From: an uncultured Amylibacter sp.
Lineage (GTDB): Bacteria > Pseudomonadota > Alphaproteobacteria > Rhodobacterales > Rhodobacteraceae
Direction: 5' to 3'
Length of the DNA: 64,000 nt
Assembly (NCBI GenBank): GCA_947497475.1
Contig: CANMGS010000001.1
Coordinates: forward strand, 434,001 to 498,000
The position numbers were made by a program, and so were the translations under genes. Position 1 is the first letter of the stretch. Every line of letters begins with the position of its first letter. Shown here piece after piece: positions 24,908 to 33,676 of this stretch. Below the pieces are notes generated by a model that did not search any database, was not told the origin of the DNA, and saw nothing but the letters and a program-made list of their open reading frames with translations.

Positions 24908-25632
24908 CAGGTGGTGTTGGTATAAAGTTTTCAGGGTCTGCGACCATTGATGGTACGCCCCTCTTTATGCCCATTACACTTGATATCAAGCCAAACGAAT
25001 GGACCTGTTTGTTAGGGCCATCTGGGGTTGGGAAGACAACTGTCTTACGTGAGATTGCAGCATTGGATACGGCTGTTGATTTTGATGGCAGCATTACGAC
25101 GAGCGATACCAAACCACTCACAGATCGCGTGGCCTATATGGCGCAAAATGATCTGCTGTTTCCGTGGTTATCCGTTTTGGACAACATATGCATTGGGGCG
25201 AAGTTACGCGGGAAATCGGCTGATCTGGAACGTGCAAAAAAGCTGTTAGACTGGGTCGGTTTGACTAATCATCGAAGTAAGAAACCAAAGGCTTTATCAG
25301 GTGGCCAACGCCAGCGCGTTGCCCTTGCACGCACACTGATGGAAGACCGTCCTGTTATTTTATTAGACGAACCTTTTTCTGCATTGGACGCAAAAACACG
25401 TGCAGAAATGCAAGAGTTATCAGCCGAGCTTTTGACAGGTAAAACAGTTTTATTGGTCACACATGACCCAGCAGAAGCTGCGCGTTTAGGGCATTCTGTT
25501 TATGTAATGGAGCAAGATGGGTTACAGGCCGTAGATATGCCAACCAGCCCCCCTGTTCGTGCCGTTGATGATCCTGAAACACTCACTACCCAAGGTGCTT
25601 TGTTCCGTATTTTGCGGGGTACCGTGCAATGA
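24904..25632 (+). CDS. thiZ: Thiamine-precursor ABC transporter ATP-binding protein
   Basis: The likely start is GTG 24904, overlapping the tenA stop (GTGA), which gives 242 residues; an upstream in-frame ATG at 24880 would lie inside tenA. Walker A is GPSGVGKTT, Q-loop MAQNDLLFPW, signature LSGGQRQR, Walker B VILLDEPFSALD and switch VTHDPAEAA. The layout is that of NitT/TauT-type ATPases that energise ThiXYZ. It overlaps thiX by 4 nt. Confidence 0.92.
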   Translation: MTGGVGIKFSGSATIDGTPLFMPITLDIKPNEWTCLLGPSGVGKTTVLREIAALDTAVDFDGSITTSDTKPLTDRVAYMAQNDLLFPWLSVLDNICIGAKLRGKSADLERAKKLLDWVGLTNHRSKKPKALSGGQRQRVALARTLMEDRPVILLDEPFSALDAKTRAEMQELSAELLTGKTVLLVTHDPAEAARLGHSVYVMEQDGLQAVDMPTSPPVRAVDDPETLTTQGALFRILRGTVQ

Positions 25633-26360
25633 CTTGGAAGCATGGAATTCTATCTGCGATCATCCTGATACTCATCTGGCAAACTGTTGTGGTATTATCA
25701 GGAGTTCCGTCCTTCATTCTACCGCCACCAGCGGACGTGGCCTATACTCTATGGGACAGTCGCGAAATCATTTCTGAAAATGCTTGGGTCACAATGGGTG
25801 AGGTTATTTTGGGCCTCTTGATTGGTTCCATCCTCGGCGTGTTGACGGCTGTAAATCTTGCTACATCAAATACAGCGCGTGCTGTTCTGCGCCCCATTCT
25901 TGTGTTTTCACAGGCTATTCCAGTCTTTGCGCTTGCCCCAATTTTAACGCTTTGGTTTGGCTATGGCATTACATCCAAAATCGTTATGGCCGTGTTGATC
26001 ATCTATTTCCCTGTCGCTTCTGCCTTTTTCGATGGGTTGATGAAAACGCCCATTGGGTATTTAGATTTGGCAAAAACAATGGGCGCATCACCTATGCGTA
26101 CATTGTGGCATGTACGGTTTAAATCGGCATTACCTTCATTAGGGTCGGGTTTGCGATTGGCAGCTGTTTATGCGCCAATTGGGGCCGTGATTGGGGAATG
26201 GGTTGGTGCATCAAAAGGACTTGGGTATTTGATGCTATTGGCAAATGGACGCGCTAAAACAGACCTATTGTTTGCCGCACTCATTGTCTTAGCAGTGCTA
26301 ACCGTCTGTTTGCATTTCGCCGTAGATGCTTTTGCCAGACGGTTAGAGAAAGATCATTAA
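25629..26360 (+). CDS. thiX: Thiamine-precursor ABC transporter permease
   Basis: A 243-residue permease with about six helices and the family loop DLAKTMGASPMRTLWHVRFK (EAA motif). It closes the thiamine operon and should form the membrane channel with ThiZ and ThiY. It starts at an ATGA overlap behind thiZ. Its TAA stop shares bases with the TAA stop of the convergent glycerate kinase gene (TTAA at 26357-26360). Confidence 0.92.
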   Translation: MTWKHGILSAIILILIWQTVVVLSGVPSFILPPPADVAYTLWDSREIISENAWVTMGEVILGLLIGSILGVLTAVNLATSNTARAVLRPILVFSQAIPVFALAPILTLWFGYGITSKIVMAVLIIYFPVASAFFDGLMKTPIGYLDLAKTMGASPMRTLWHVRFKSALPSLGSGLRLAAVYAPIGAVIGEWVGASKGLGYLMLLANGRAKTDLLFAALIVLAVLTVCLHFAVDAFARRLEKDH

Positions 26361-27604
26361 CCGACGATTGCAACTTGCAAGTCAGCCACATTTGTTCCTG
26401 TTGCGCCAATCTTAATCAGTGCATCAATGCGCTCTAAAACAGGGTAGGAATTGTTCTGTGCAAGTTCTGCATCCATATCGAATCCAGCTTCTGATATCTG
26501 TGTAAGTGTTGCACCATTTACAACAGCGCCTGCTGCATCTGTTGGGCCATCAATGCCATCTGTACCGCCACTTAGAAATGCCCAATCACGATCTAACACT
26601 TGATCTTTCATCAAGCGAGCAACACGCAAAGCAAGCTCTTGGTTACGGCCGCCCATACCTTTGCCGTTCAATTGCACAGTGGTTTCTCCACCCCAAAGAA
26701 AAACAGTCTTTTGGTCTGTTGGGACATTCAATATAGCATCCACGATTTCACGTGCTGCATCATTCACATCACCCGTCATAGGCGCATCTGCAAACACTGT
26801 GTTAAAATCATTCGGGATAGACTTGGCCATCGCCTCAACGCTGACAGTGTTCCCTGCGATCAACATGTTATGTGCAGGTGCAACAGCACGTTTTTCAGGG
26901 GCGCTAAGATAGTTTTGTACATCTGTAGGCAATTTATCCCACAGACCTGCCCCATTCAAAATATCAATCGCCTCGAACATACAATCAGGGGCCGCAACAG
27001 TTGGGCCGCTGGCAACATCTGCCAGATTATCATCGGGCACATCAGACAGGATAAACGCATATAGATTTGCAGGAGTAGCCAAACGTGCAAAGCCTCCACC
27101 CTTTAACTGCGAGAGTGATTTACGTACGACATTCATCTTGCCAATCGGCAGACCAGAGCCAACAAGAATGTCATTCACTTTGATTTTGCTGTCAAAACTG
27201 ATCTCGGGCACAGGCGCTGGTAGTAACGCCGATGCACCACCGCTTAGCAGTAAAAGAACAGTGTCGTCCACTTCGGCCGCAGAGATTTTGGCTATGATCG
27301 CTTGAGCCGCTTTCACACCTTGAATATCAGGCGTTGGATGGCTTGACCCGAGAACAATGCAATTGTCCAACTCTTTCAAGTTTTCATAGTTTGTCACGGC
27401 CATAGCACTGTCTGGCTGACACAATTCTAACGCCTGTTCCATCATTGCCATCGCCGCTTTGCCAGCAGCAATGACATGCAGTTTACCTTTAACTTGCAAA
27501 GCTTCTGGGCAATCTGCCAAGGCGTTTTTCAACGCCAATGCAGGATCGGCTGCTGTTACGCCCGCATCGAAACAATCTCGTGTCAGCTGAACCAGTGTCG
27601 TCAT
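26357..27604 (-). CDS. Glycerate 2-kinase (DUF4147/MOFRL family)
   Basis: A 415-residue enzyme that phosphorylates D-glycerate to 2-phosphoglycerate. The start is ATG 27604, 2 nt from the dehydrogenase stop; longer in-frame starts lie within that gene. Typical words are VIAAGKAAMAMMEQAL (N-terminal DUF4147), LSGGASALLPAPV, NVVRKSLSQLKGGG and the MOFRL end GGRNQELALRVA with SGGTDGIDGPTDAAGA. It is coupled to a hydroxyacid dehydrogenase that makes glycerate, giving a glyoxylate/hydroxypyruvate to 2-phosphoglycerate route as in the serine or tartrate pathways. Confidence 0.93.
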   Translation of the reverse strand: MTTLVQLTRDCFDAGVTAADPALALKNALADCPEALQVKGKLHVIAAGKAAMAMMEQALELCQPDSAMAVTNYENLKELDNCIVLGSSHPTPDIQGVKAAQAIIAKISAAEVDDTVLLLLSGGASALLPAPVPEISFDSKIKVNDILVGSGLPIGKMNVVRKSLSQLKGGGFARLATPANLYAFILSDVPDDNLADVASGPTVAAPDCMFEAIDILNGAGLWDKLPTDVQNYLSAPEKRAVAPAHNMLIAGNTVSVEAMAKSIPNDFNTVFADAPMTGDVNDAAREIVDAILNVPTDQKTVFLWGGETTVQLNGKGMGGRNQELALRVARLMKDQVLDRDWAFLSGGTDGIDGPTDAAGAVVNGATLTQISEAGFDMDAELAQNNSYPVLERIDALIKIGATGTNVADLQVAIVG

Positions 27605-27605
27605 G

Positions 27606-28577
27606 TTATCCCTGTACCAAGTTTGGCGGTGTGTCCCCATCAAAGAATGCGATTGCATTGTCTGTCGCCATGTTACCCATTGCTTCGCGTGTTTCCAATG
27701 TAGCGCTGCCCAAATGAGGAGCAAGAACAACATTATCTAGAGCTTTTAAATCAGCAGGAATACTTGGTTCTTTTGCAAATACATCAAGACCAGCACCCGC
27801 AATGCGACCTTCTTTCAAAGCTGCTGTCAAAGCCGCCTCATCAACAACATCACCACGCGCAGTGTTGATCAAATGCCCGCTTGGTTTCATAGCTGCCAAT
27901 GCTGCTGCATTCACAATCGGCTCTGCCTGACCACCAGGACAATGCAGAGATACAAAATCAGAAGCTGCCATGACTTCAGCAACTGTGTCCAACTGGGTTG
28001 CATTCGTTTGTGCGGCAATATCATCAGCCACTTTAGAACGGTTTTGGAAAACCACTTTCATGCCAAAGCCATGATGTGCGCGGTGCGCCATCGCTTGGCC
28101 AATGCGGCCAAAACCGATGATACCCAATGTAGCACCTGTAACTTTTGCCCCAATCATGTGTGTTGGACGCCAGCCTGTCCAATTGTCAGAGCGCACTTCG
28201 CGTTCACCTTCGCCAATGCGGCGTGCGGATGATAACAACAGACCCATCGCAATATCAGCTGTACAATCCGTCAAAACACCCGGTGTGTTTGTAACTGTCA
28301 TACCTGCGGCATGCGCTGCTGTTATATCAATGTGGTTATACCCAACACCAAAGTTTGCTAATAGCTTCGTGCGCACATTTGGTGTGGTATATGCGTCAGC
28401 AGGTATCTTATCTGAAACAGTCGGCAGTACCGCATCATAATTTTGAAACGCCGATACAAATTTAGCTGCATCAAATGGCTCATCCGTTTCATTCAATGTC
28501 ACATCAAAGGTTTCGCGCAAGCGCGCCTCAACAGATGCAGGCCATTTGCGTGTTACAATTAACTTAGGTTTTGTCAT
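27606..28577 (-). CDS. D-2-hydroxyacid dehydrogenase (glyoxylate/hydroxypyruvate reductase type)
   Basis: A 323-residue NAD(P)H-dependent reductase. The start is ATG 28577 with GGGAGAG upstream. The Rossmann motif is GIIGFGRIGQAMAHRA, the catalytic Arg is in INTARGDVVDE, Glu in LDVFAKEPSIP and His in APHLGSAT, the usual set of the family. The NFGVGYNHID word fits glyoxylate reductase/GhrB-like enzymes. It precedes glycerate kinase by one base, so glycerate is the probable shared intermediate. The exact substrate (glyoxylate or hydroxypyruvate) is inferred. Confidence 0.9.
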   Translation of the reverse strand: MTKPKLIVTRKWPASVEARLRETFDVTLNETDEPFDAAKFVSAFQNYDAVLPTVSDKIPADAYTTPNVRTKLLANFGVGYNHIDITAAHAAGMTVTNTPGVLTDCTADIAMGLLLSSARRIGEGEREVRSDNWTGWRPTHMIGAKVTGATLGIIGFGRIGQAMAHRAHHGFGMKVVFQNRSKVADDIAAQTNATQLDTVAEVMAASDFVSLHCPGGQAEPIVNAAALAAMKPSGHLINTARGDVVDEAALTAALKEGRIAGAGLDVFAKEPSIPADLKALDNVVLAPHLGSATLETREAMGNMATDNAIAFFDGDTPPNLVQG

Positions 28578-28676
28578 ATTCTCTCTCCCACACACCTTTG
28601 AAAAACAAATAGGTGCCTTCACACCCTATATGACTTGGTATAACCTTTTAGTGAATAGGTATTATTAGGTGAAGAT

Positions 28677-29447
28677 ATGAACTCTAAAATTTTAACTCTA
28701 GCTTTGTTTCCTTTCGTAGTCGGTTGTGTAGAAACAACTGCTCCACCACCGCAGCAAAAAAAGCCTGCCCCAACAGCTGCTCCTGCTAAACCACAAGTTA
28801 CAAAATTACGCAGCGCATCCTCTGGTTTGGCTGCCTATAAACGTGTGTCGCGTCGTGTAGAACCCGTTGCAGAACGCTCTTGCCGCGAAATGCACCCGAA
28901 AGCACCGCAAAAATTCTGCGATTTTCAACTGAAAGTGTTGAACAATCCTAAGCAACCGCCAAATGCCTTCCAATCTATTGGCAAAGATGGTCGCCCCGTT
29001 ATTACGTTTAATATCAACATGCTACGCTCGATCCAAAATGACCATGAGGTTGCTTTTATTATGGGTCACGAAGCGGGCCACCAAATGGCAACGCATTTGA
29101 TCAAGCAAAGGCAGAACGCAACAGCGGGTGCTTTGATCGGTGGTATTTTGGCTGGAGCATTGGGCGCCAGCGTGAATACGGGCACTGATTTGGGCGGTTT
29201 CGTTGGTGCACGCAGCTATTCAAAGAACTTTGAATTACAAGCGGATCGCATTGGTGCATATATTGCTGATCGTGCTGGATATAATCCTGTGATTGGTGCG
29301 CGATCTTTTAACCGTACAAGGGGTTCTAGTGCGTTTTTGGCAACCCATCCGCCATCACAAGATCGTATCAATACAGTGAATCAAACAGCGGCTCAGATCA
29401 AAGCGGCTAAGGCCAGAGGTGTTCGTACACCGCCTATTAGATTCTAA
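28677..29447 (+). CDS. M48 family metallopeptidase, lipoprotein
   Basis: A 256-residue zinc peptidase with a lipoprotein signal: VVGC places the lipidated Cys at residue 17, so the protein is membrane-anchored in the periplasm. A Pro/Ala/Gln-rich linker (22-40) follows. The zinc motif is HEAGH (131-135) and the third ligand is in FELQADRIGAYIAD. The fold is that of BepA/LoiP-type M48 proteases, which handle outer membrane protein quality control. It is directly followed by the next gene with no gap. Confidence 0.92.
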   Translation: MNSKILTLALFPFVVGCVETTAPPPQQKKPAPTAAPAKPQVTKLRSASSGLAAYKRVSRRVEPVAERSCREMHPKAPQKFCDFQLKVLNNPKQPPNAFQSIGKDGRPVITFNINMLRSIQNDHEVAFIMGHEAGHQMATHLIKQRQNATAGALIGGILAGALGASVNTGTDLGGFVGARSYSKNFELQADRIGAYIADRAGYNPVIGARSFNRTRGSSAFLATHPPSQDRINTVNQTAAQIKAAKARGVRTPPIRF

Positions 29448-29990
29448 ATGACTGCAGCTAAAACTTCGTTTTTTGGATATGGGTCGCTGGTTAATCTGGC
29501 GACCCATATATATCAAAACCCTCAGAAAGCTTCTATATCAGGGTGGCGGCGCGAATGGGTTACGGCAAACAACCATAATGTCGCGTATCTAAGTGTCAGA
29601 CCTGATCCCAACTGTACAATTGATGGCATGAAAGCAGATGTAGCGGGTATTGGTTGGGATGCCCTTGATGAGCGTGAGACAGGGTATAACCGACTTGATC
29701 CCACGGATACAGATTTTCAGATTTATGTCGTTGACCCGCATTCTATTGTTTCCACAGGCCCCGCAAAACCAATCCTATTAAGCTATCTGGATTGCGTAAT
29801 CCAAGGTTTCCATACGCATTACGGCACTGATGGCGTGGCGCGTTTTTTCGAGACGACCGCAGCTTGGGACAGGCCAGTTTTAGATGACCGTAAAGCCCCG
29901 TTATATCCACGTGCTCAGGTTTTATCACCAACAGAGATTGGGCTTGTAAATGAGCATTTAGAACATTTGAAAGTTCAAATTATCCGTTAG
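29448..29990 (+). CDS. Gamma-glutamylcyclotransferase-like (AIG2/GGCT fold) protein
   Basis: A 180-residue protein opening with FFGYGSLVN (residues 8-16), the diphosphate-like loop of the GGCT family, then ISGWRREWV, GIGWDALDERETGYNR with the catalytic-type Glu, and LSYLDCVIQGF. Family members cleave gamma-glutamyl compounds or are of unknown activity. It begins on the base after the M48 stop, so both are probably co-transcribed. Its TAG stop overlaps the convergent gltX stop by 4 nt. The substrate is not predictable. Confidence 0.82.
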   Translation: MTAAKTSFFGYGSLVNLATHIYQNPQKASISGWRREWVTANNHNVAYLSVRPDPNCTIDGMKADVAGIGWDALDERETGYNRLDPTDTDFQIYVVDPHSIVSTGPAKPILLSYLDCVIQGFHTHYGTDGVARFFETTAAWDRPVLDDRKAPLYPRAQVLSPTEIGLVNEHLEHLKVQIIR

Positions 29991-31303
29991 AAATTAACAC
30001 GTTGCAGTAATGGCATCAGTTTTGACATGTCTGGGCCATGCTCCATACCAGTCAATGCTTTGCGCAATGGCATAAACAAACCTTTGCCTTTGCGGCCGGT
30101 TGCTTCTTTCACTGCACCAGTCCAAGCTTTCCATGTTTCACCTGTCCATGGCTGTGCTGGAAGCAAAGATTTTGCAGTTTCAACAAACTCTTTATCTTCG
30201 TCATCAATCAATGGGTCAGCACCTTCGGAACACAATGCCCACCATTTGGCAGCTTCAAGACGTGTCGCAATATTTTCGCGTGTTACATCCCAAAACTCAG
30301 CCATGATATCCGCAGGAACATCCATAGCTGTTAGCTGATCGGTAACGTCTTCAACAGAAAGGCTTGCAACATAACGCGATGTCAAAGGTTTCAAATCCTC
30401 GACGTCGAATTTTGTAGGGGCAGCACCAAATGTTGATATCTCAAATCCTGCGATCAATTCATCCAAAGAATCACAAAGCTCGATCGGTTGCGATGATCCA
30501 AGACGCGCCATATGTGACAAGATCGCCATTGGTTCCAAACCCTGTGCACGTAAGTCACGTAAGGCCAAAGTACCAAGGCGTTTTGACAAAGCTTCCCCTT
30601 GTGGACCAGTAAGCAATGAGTGGTGTGCAAAATCAGGAACAGCACCGCCAAGCGCTTGAATAATTTGAATTTGTGTCGCCGTGTTCGTCACGTGATCAGA
30701 GCCACGGACAACGTTTGTAATGCCGAAATCGATATCATCGCATACGGATGCTAATGTGTATAAGAACTGTCCATCACCACGGATCAAAACTGGGTCTGAT
30801 ACATGCGAGCCTTCGATGGAACGATCGCCCAAAATACCATCGGTCCATTCGATTGCAGACCAATCCAACTTAAACCGCCAGTGGCCAGAACGATCGGCGC
30901 GTAATGTATTTTTTTCGTCATCTGACAACTTTAAAGCAGACCGATCATATACAGGTGGCTTGCCCATATTCAATTGTTTTTTGCGTTTTAAATCCAACTC
31001 TGTGGATGTTTCAAAACACTCATAGAAACGACCCATATCACGCAATTCTTGTGCGGCTTCTTCATAGCGCTCAATACGATCTGATTGTTTTTCAACACGA
31101 TCCCATGTCAGACCCAACCATTCCAAGTCTTCCATGATCGCATCTGAATATTCTTGTTTTGAACGCTCTGGATCTGTGTCGTCCAAACGCAGAATAAACT
31201 CGCCACCCTGCTTGCGGGCAATCATGTAGTTGAACAATGCTGTGCGCAGGTTGCCTACGTGAATATAGCCTGTTGGGCTGGGTGCGAAACGTGTGACGGT
31301 CAT
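29987..31303 (-). CDS. gltX: Glutamate--tRNA ligase
   Basis: A 438-residue class I synthetase that charges tRNA with Glu. The start is ATG 31303 (MTVTRFAPSPTGYIHVGN); in-frame ATGs further upstream are not at the family start. The HIGH-type motif is PTGYIHVGNLR, and the KMSKS-type motif is EALSKRLG. The length is a little below the usual 465-480, as in the shorter of the two GltX copies common in alphaproteobacteria. In such pairs one copy may charge tRNA-Gln for later amidation; which role applies here cannot be told. It is divergent from the DMT exporter. Confidence 0.93.
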   Translation of the reverse strand: MTVTRFAPSPTGYIHVGNLRTALFNYMIARKQGGEFILRLDDTDPERSKQEYSDAIMEDLEWLGLTWDRVEKQSDRIERYEEAAQELRDMGRFYECFETSTELDLKRKKQLNMGKPPVYDRSALKLSDDEKNTLRADRSGHWRFKLDWSAIEWTDGILGDRSIEGSHVSDPVLIRGDGQFLYTLASVCDDIDFGITNVVRGSDHVTNTATQIQIIQALGGAVPDFAHHSLLTGPQGEALSKRLGTLALRDLRAQGLEPMAILSHMARLGSSQPIELCDSLDELIAGFEISTFGAAPTKFDVEDLKPLTSRYVASLSVEDVTDQLTAMDVPADIMAEFWDVTRENIATRLEAAKWWALCSEGADPLIDDEDKEFVETAKSLLPAQPWTGETWKAWTGAVKEATGRKGKGLFMPLRKALTGMEHGPDMSKLMPLLQRVNF

Positions 31304-31392
31304 GATCGGGATTCCATTTGAATTTGGGGTCATATAGCCCGACATGGTGCAAACGCCAAGGGGCATTAATTTTTATGAAAGGGCAAAAAAGA

Positions 31393-31438
31393 CTGTATGG
31401 AACCCGTATGGAAAGTGTATGGAATCCGTATGGCACTC
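31393..31438. promoter_or_regulatory. Four direct repeats of gtatgg with 11-bp period
   Basis: The hexamer gtatgg begins at 31395, 31406, 31417 and 31428, that is at exactly 11-nt spacing, in the context gtatggaaccc/gtatggaaagt/gtatggaatcc/gtatggcactc. All repeats face one side of the helix. Direct repeats at 11 bp are the footprint of OmpR/PhoB-type response regulators. The array ends 36 nt upstream of the DMT gene start and lies about 90 nt upstream of gltX. Confidence 0.55.
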
Positions 31439-31473
31439 TGCCAGATCACAAATCGTTAAGGAATGGATGCTAT

Positions 31474-32343
31474 ATGAGCCCTAAAACACGCACTGCGTTA
31501 ATTCCATTCCTGTTTGTTTGGTTGTGGTCTACGGGATTTATCGGGGCACGTTTTGGCCTGCCTTACATCGAGCCGTTTCATTTTATAAGTATTCGCTTTG
31601 GCATCGTAATCGTGTTGTTCGCAATCATGATCTATATTGCAAAAGCGTTATGGGTGCCGCTTCGCGAAATTGGCTTGCAAATGCTTGTAGGGTTCCTGCT
31701 GCATGGGCTTTATTTGGGCGGCGTGTTTTATGCAATCAGCCGTGGTTTTCCCGCAGGGCTTTCTGCAATCATTGTGGGTGTGCAACCGATCCTGACAATT
31801 ACAGTCAATCGCTTATTCTTTGGAACTTTGGTCTCACAGAAACAAGCCATAGGCGTGATTTTGGGGTTTGCAGGGTTATTGGCTGTGATTTTAGGCAGTG
31901 CTGAAATTGATGGCTCTGATGTTGGAACCGTTGGGTTAACCGCTTGTATCGTCGCGCTGTTTGGAATTGCTGCGAGTACTATTATTCAAAAGAGATATTG
32001 TGCAGACATTCCCCTGTTGGCAGGATCATTCTGGCAATATGTTGGGGCATTCATCACTGTACTACCAGCGACATTACTGTTGGAAACACATTGGGTGGAA
32101 CACACATGGCAGCTTTATGCCGCTATTATCTGGGCAATCGTTGCCTTATCAATTGTTGCCGTATTATTGCTTATGTACATGATCCGCGAAGGCGAAGTGG
32201 CAAAGGTCACCAGTTATTTCTATTTGGTACCACCCGCAGCCGTTATTCAGGCGTGGTGGCTGTTTGGCGAAACGTTAAGTTTGGTTTCCATACTTGGATG
32301 TTTGGTGGTTATGCTTGGGGTCGCATTGGTGGTCAGGAATTAA
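31474..32343 (+). CDS. DMT superfamily (EamA) transporter
   Basis: A 289-residue membrane protein of about ten helices in two EamA repeats. The start is ATG 31474 behind AAGGAATG; the in-frame extension to 31318 would translate the repeat array and is unlikely. The words FVWLWSTGFIGARFGLPY (N-terminal half) and the second-half PPAAVIQAWWLFGETLS are typical of EamA exporters of metabolites or amino acids. The repeats immediately upstream suggest control by a response regulator. The substrate is unknown. The GNAT gene follows after 4 nt. Confidence 0.9.
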   Translation: MSPKTRTALIPFLFVWLWSTGFIGARFGLPYIEPFHFISIRFGIVIVLFAIMIYIAKALWVPLREIGLQMLVGFLLHGLYLGGVFYAISRGFPAGLSAIIVGVQPILTITVNRLFFGTLVSQKQAIGVILGFAGLLAVILGSAEIDGSDVGTVGLTACIVALFGIAASTIIQKRYCADIPLLAGSFWQYVGAFITVLPATLLLETHWVEHTWQLYAAIIWAIVALSIVAVLLLMYMIREGEVAKVTSYFYLVPPAAVIQAWWLFGETLSLVSILGCLVVMLGVALVVRN

Positions 32344-32347
32344 GTGA

Positions 32348-32833
32348 ATGGCGTCAAAATCCAACCATCAGATTACATTCACACGGCTTCCCACTATTTC
32401 GCCTGATGAAATCATAGCGCATATGTCCGACCCACGTGTGGCTGAACACATGCCGCTTCTGACATTCGAATGGAACCACGACACGCTTACAGATTTTATT
32501 GCGGCAAAAGAAGCGTGTTGGGCGCGTGATGGGTTGGGGCATTGGGCGATATTATGTAACGGCAACTATGTCGGATGGGGTGGGTTTCAAAAAGAAGGTG
32601 ATGAATGGGATTTTGGGTTGGTATTGAAACCCGATCACTTTGGTCTTGGCCTTTCCATTACAAACAAGGCTATTCAATTTGCCAAAGAAGATGAAAACAT
32701 CCCTTATGTGACATTCCTTTTGCCCCCGTCACGGACGCGGCTTAAAGCTTTGGAGCGATTGGGTGCTCAGTTTATTGAGACGATCAAATATGATGGTCAG
32801 GACTTTTTAAAATATCGGTTAGAAACGCTCTAG
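32348..32833 (+). CDS. GNAT family N-acetyltransferase
   Basis: A 161-residue acetyltransferase-like protein. The fold is suggested by TISPDEIIAHMSDPRVAEHM (helix 1-2), HWAILCNGNYVGWGGF (strands) and a central DFGLVLKPDHFGLGLS, which stands where the acetyl-CoA loop R/QxxGxG/A normally lies, followed by ALERLGAQFIETIKYDGQ. The acetyl-CoA loop is weakly conserved. It sits 4 nt behind the DMT gene and is probably co-transcribed. Such GNAT/exporter pairs sometimes modify and export the same compound; that is inference here. Confidence 0.75.
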   Translation: MASKSNHQITFTRLPTISPDEIIAHMSDPRVAEHMPLLTFEWNHDTLTDFIAAKEACWARDGLGHWAILCNGNYVGWGGFQKEGDEWDFGLVLKPDHFGLGLSITNKAIQFAKEDENIPYVTFLLPPSRTRLKALERLGAQFIETIKYDGQDFLKYRLETL

Positions 32834-32893
32834 CGGACTCATGCTGACGTGGATGTCATTTGATCCGTTTGTGGTTTTCAATAAACTGAACAT

Positions 32894-33391
32894 ATGAAAT
32901 GGGTTGGTTTGAAAATTGCTAAAGCGGTGAGCATGCTTGCTCTTATCCTAGGGTTCACATCAACCGCCTTTGCGCAAGACATCCCATTGATGCAAGAAAA
33001 CTGGCTGCGCTACAAAGTAAACGGCACGGATATCCCTGGGTTAAAGCATTCCATTTCCATCCGTGGGCCAGATGGGTTTTGGGCGTTTACGGAATGGCGT
33101 TTGCGTGCAACTGAGCTGTGTTTTGTCACCGTCACCGTTAATTATTACATCCCAGAAATACGCGACCGGAGTGCTGTGCCCGCAGATGTATTGGTAAAAT
33201 GGGATAGGATGATCGAAAACTTGGTAGCCCATGAAAAGAAGCATGGGCAGAATGGATTTGAAGCCGCCAAAGAAGTTATGGCGAATAAATGTGAAAATAC
33301 GGTTGAGATCACCAAACGTTGGGCAGAGAAAGACCGGCTATTGGATCAAAAGACCCGCCATGGTGTTTTGGATGGGGTGGTTTTGGAGTAG
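32894..33391 (+). CDS. DUF922 family exported protein with HExxH zinc motif
   Basis: A 165-residue protein with a signal peptide ending AFAQ (about residue 27). The HExxH motif is HEKKH (113-117), followed by GQNGFEAAKEV, the DUF922 pattern; these proteins are predicted secreted zinc proteases but no activity is established. Earlier words RYKVNGTDIPGL and AFTEWRLRA fit the family's N-terminal strands. The gene appears monocistronic, 60 nt behind the GNAT gene. A Cys pair (C76, C133) may form a disulfide in the periplasm. Confidence 0.82.
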   Translation: MKWVGLKIAKAVSMLALILGFTSTAFAQDIPLMQENWLRYKVNGTDIPGLKHSISIRGPDGFWAFTEWRLRATELCFVTVTVNYYIPEIRDRSAVPADVLVKWDRMIENLVAHEKKHGQNGFEAAKEVMANKCENTVEITKRWAEKDRLLDQKTRHGVLDGVVLE

Positions 33392-33430
33392 TCGTACCTC
33401 GAAATATAAAAGAAAGAGTTTTACTAAGAA

Positions 33431-33676
33431 TTAGTATGTAATTAAATTATCAAACATATTCTGGATAAACTCTTTAACCTCAACATTTGAATATTTCTCA
33501 GACAAAAACATTAGCTCCCTTTTTAACTCTACTGTTTCACTTTCTGTCAAAGTACTCAACTCAGCAGCTGTTGCTTCCATAATTCTAACAGAAAAGTCGA
33601 TGTTAATATCATCATCATTCGCAAACTCGATTGATACTATCTGATCAACCAAGCATTTTAGTAACTTAGCTTTCAT
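33431..33676 (-). CDS. Small acidic orphan protein coupled to nadE, function unknown
   Basis: An 81-residue acidic, helical protein that I do not recognise. ATG 33676 has AGGTGG upstream, both inside the end of nadE, so the ORF overlaps nadE by 11 nt and is likely translationally coupled. Visible features: KLLKCLVDQIVSIEFANDDD, a middle Glu/Thr-rich helix and an ending FIQNMFDNLITY. Its bases are clearly more AT-rich than those of nadE. Size, acidity and composition would suit an immunity-like or phage-derived protein, but nothing proves it. Confidence 0.55.
   Translation of the reverse strand: MKAKLLKCLVDQIVSIEFANDDDINIDFSVRIMEATAAELSTLTESETVELKRELMFLSEKYSNVEVKEFIQNMFDNLITY

Noticed and set aside
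31318-31473. N-terminal extension of the DMT exporter through the repeat array
   Set aside because: The family starts at the Met of 31474 with a good ribosome site, and the upstream frame translates the 11-bp repeats into non-conserved sequence.
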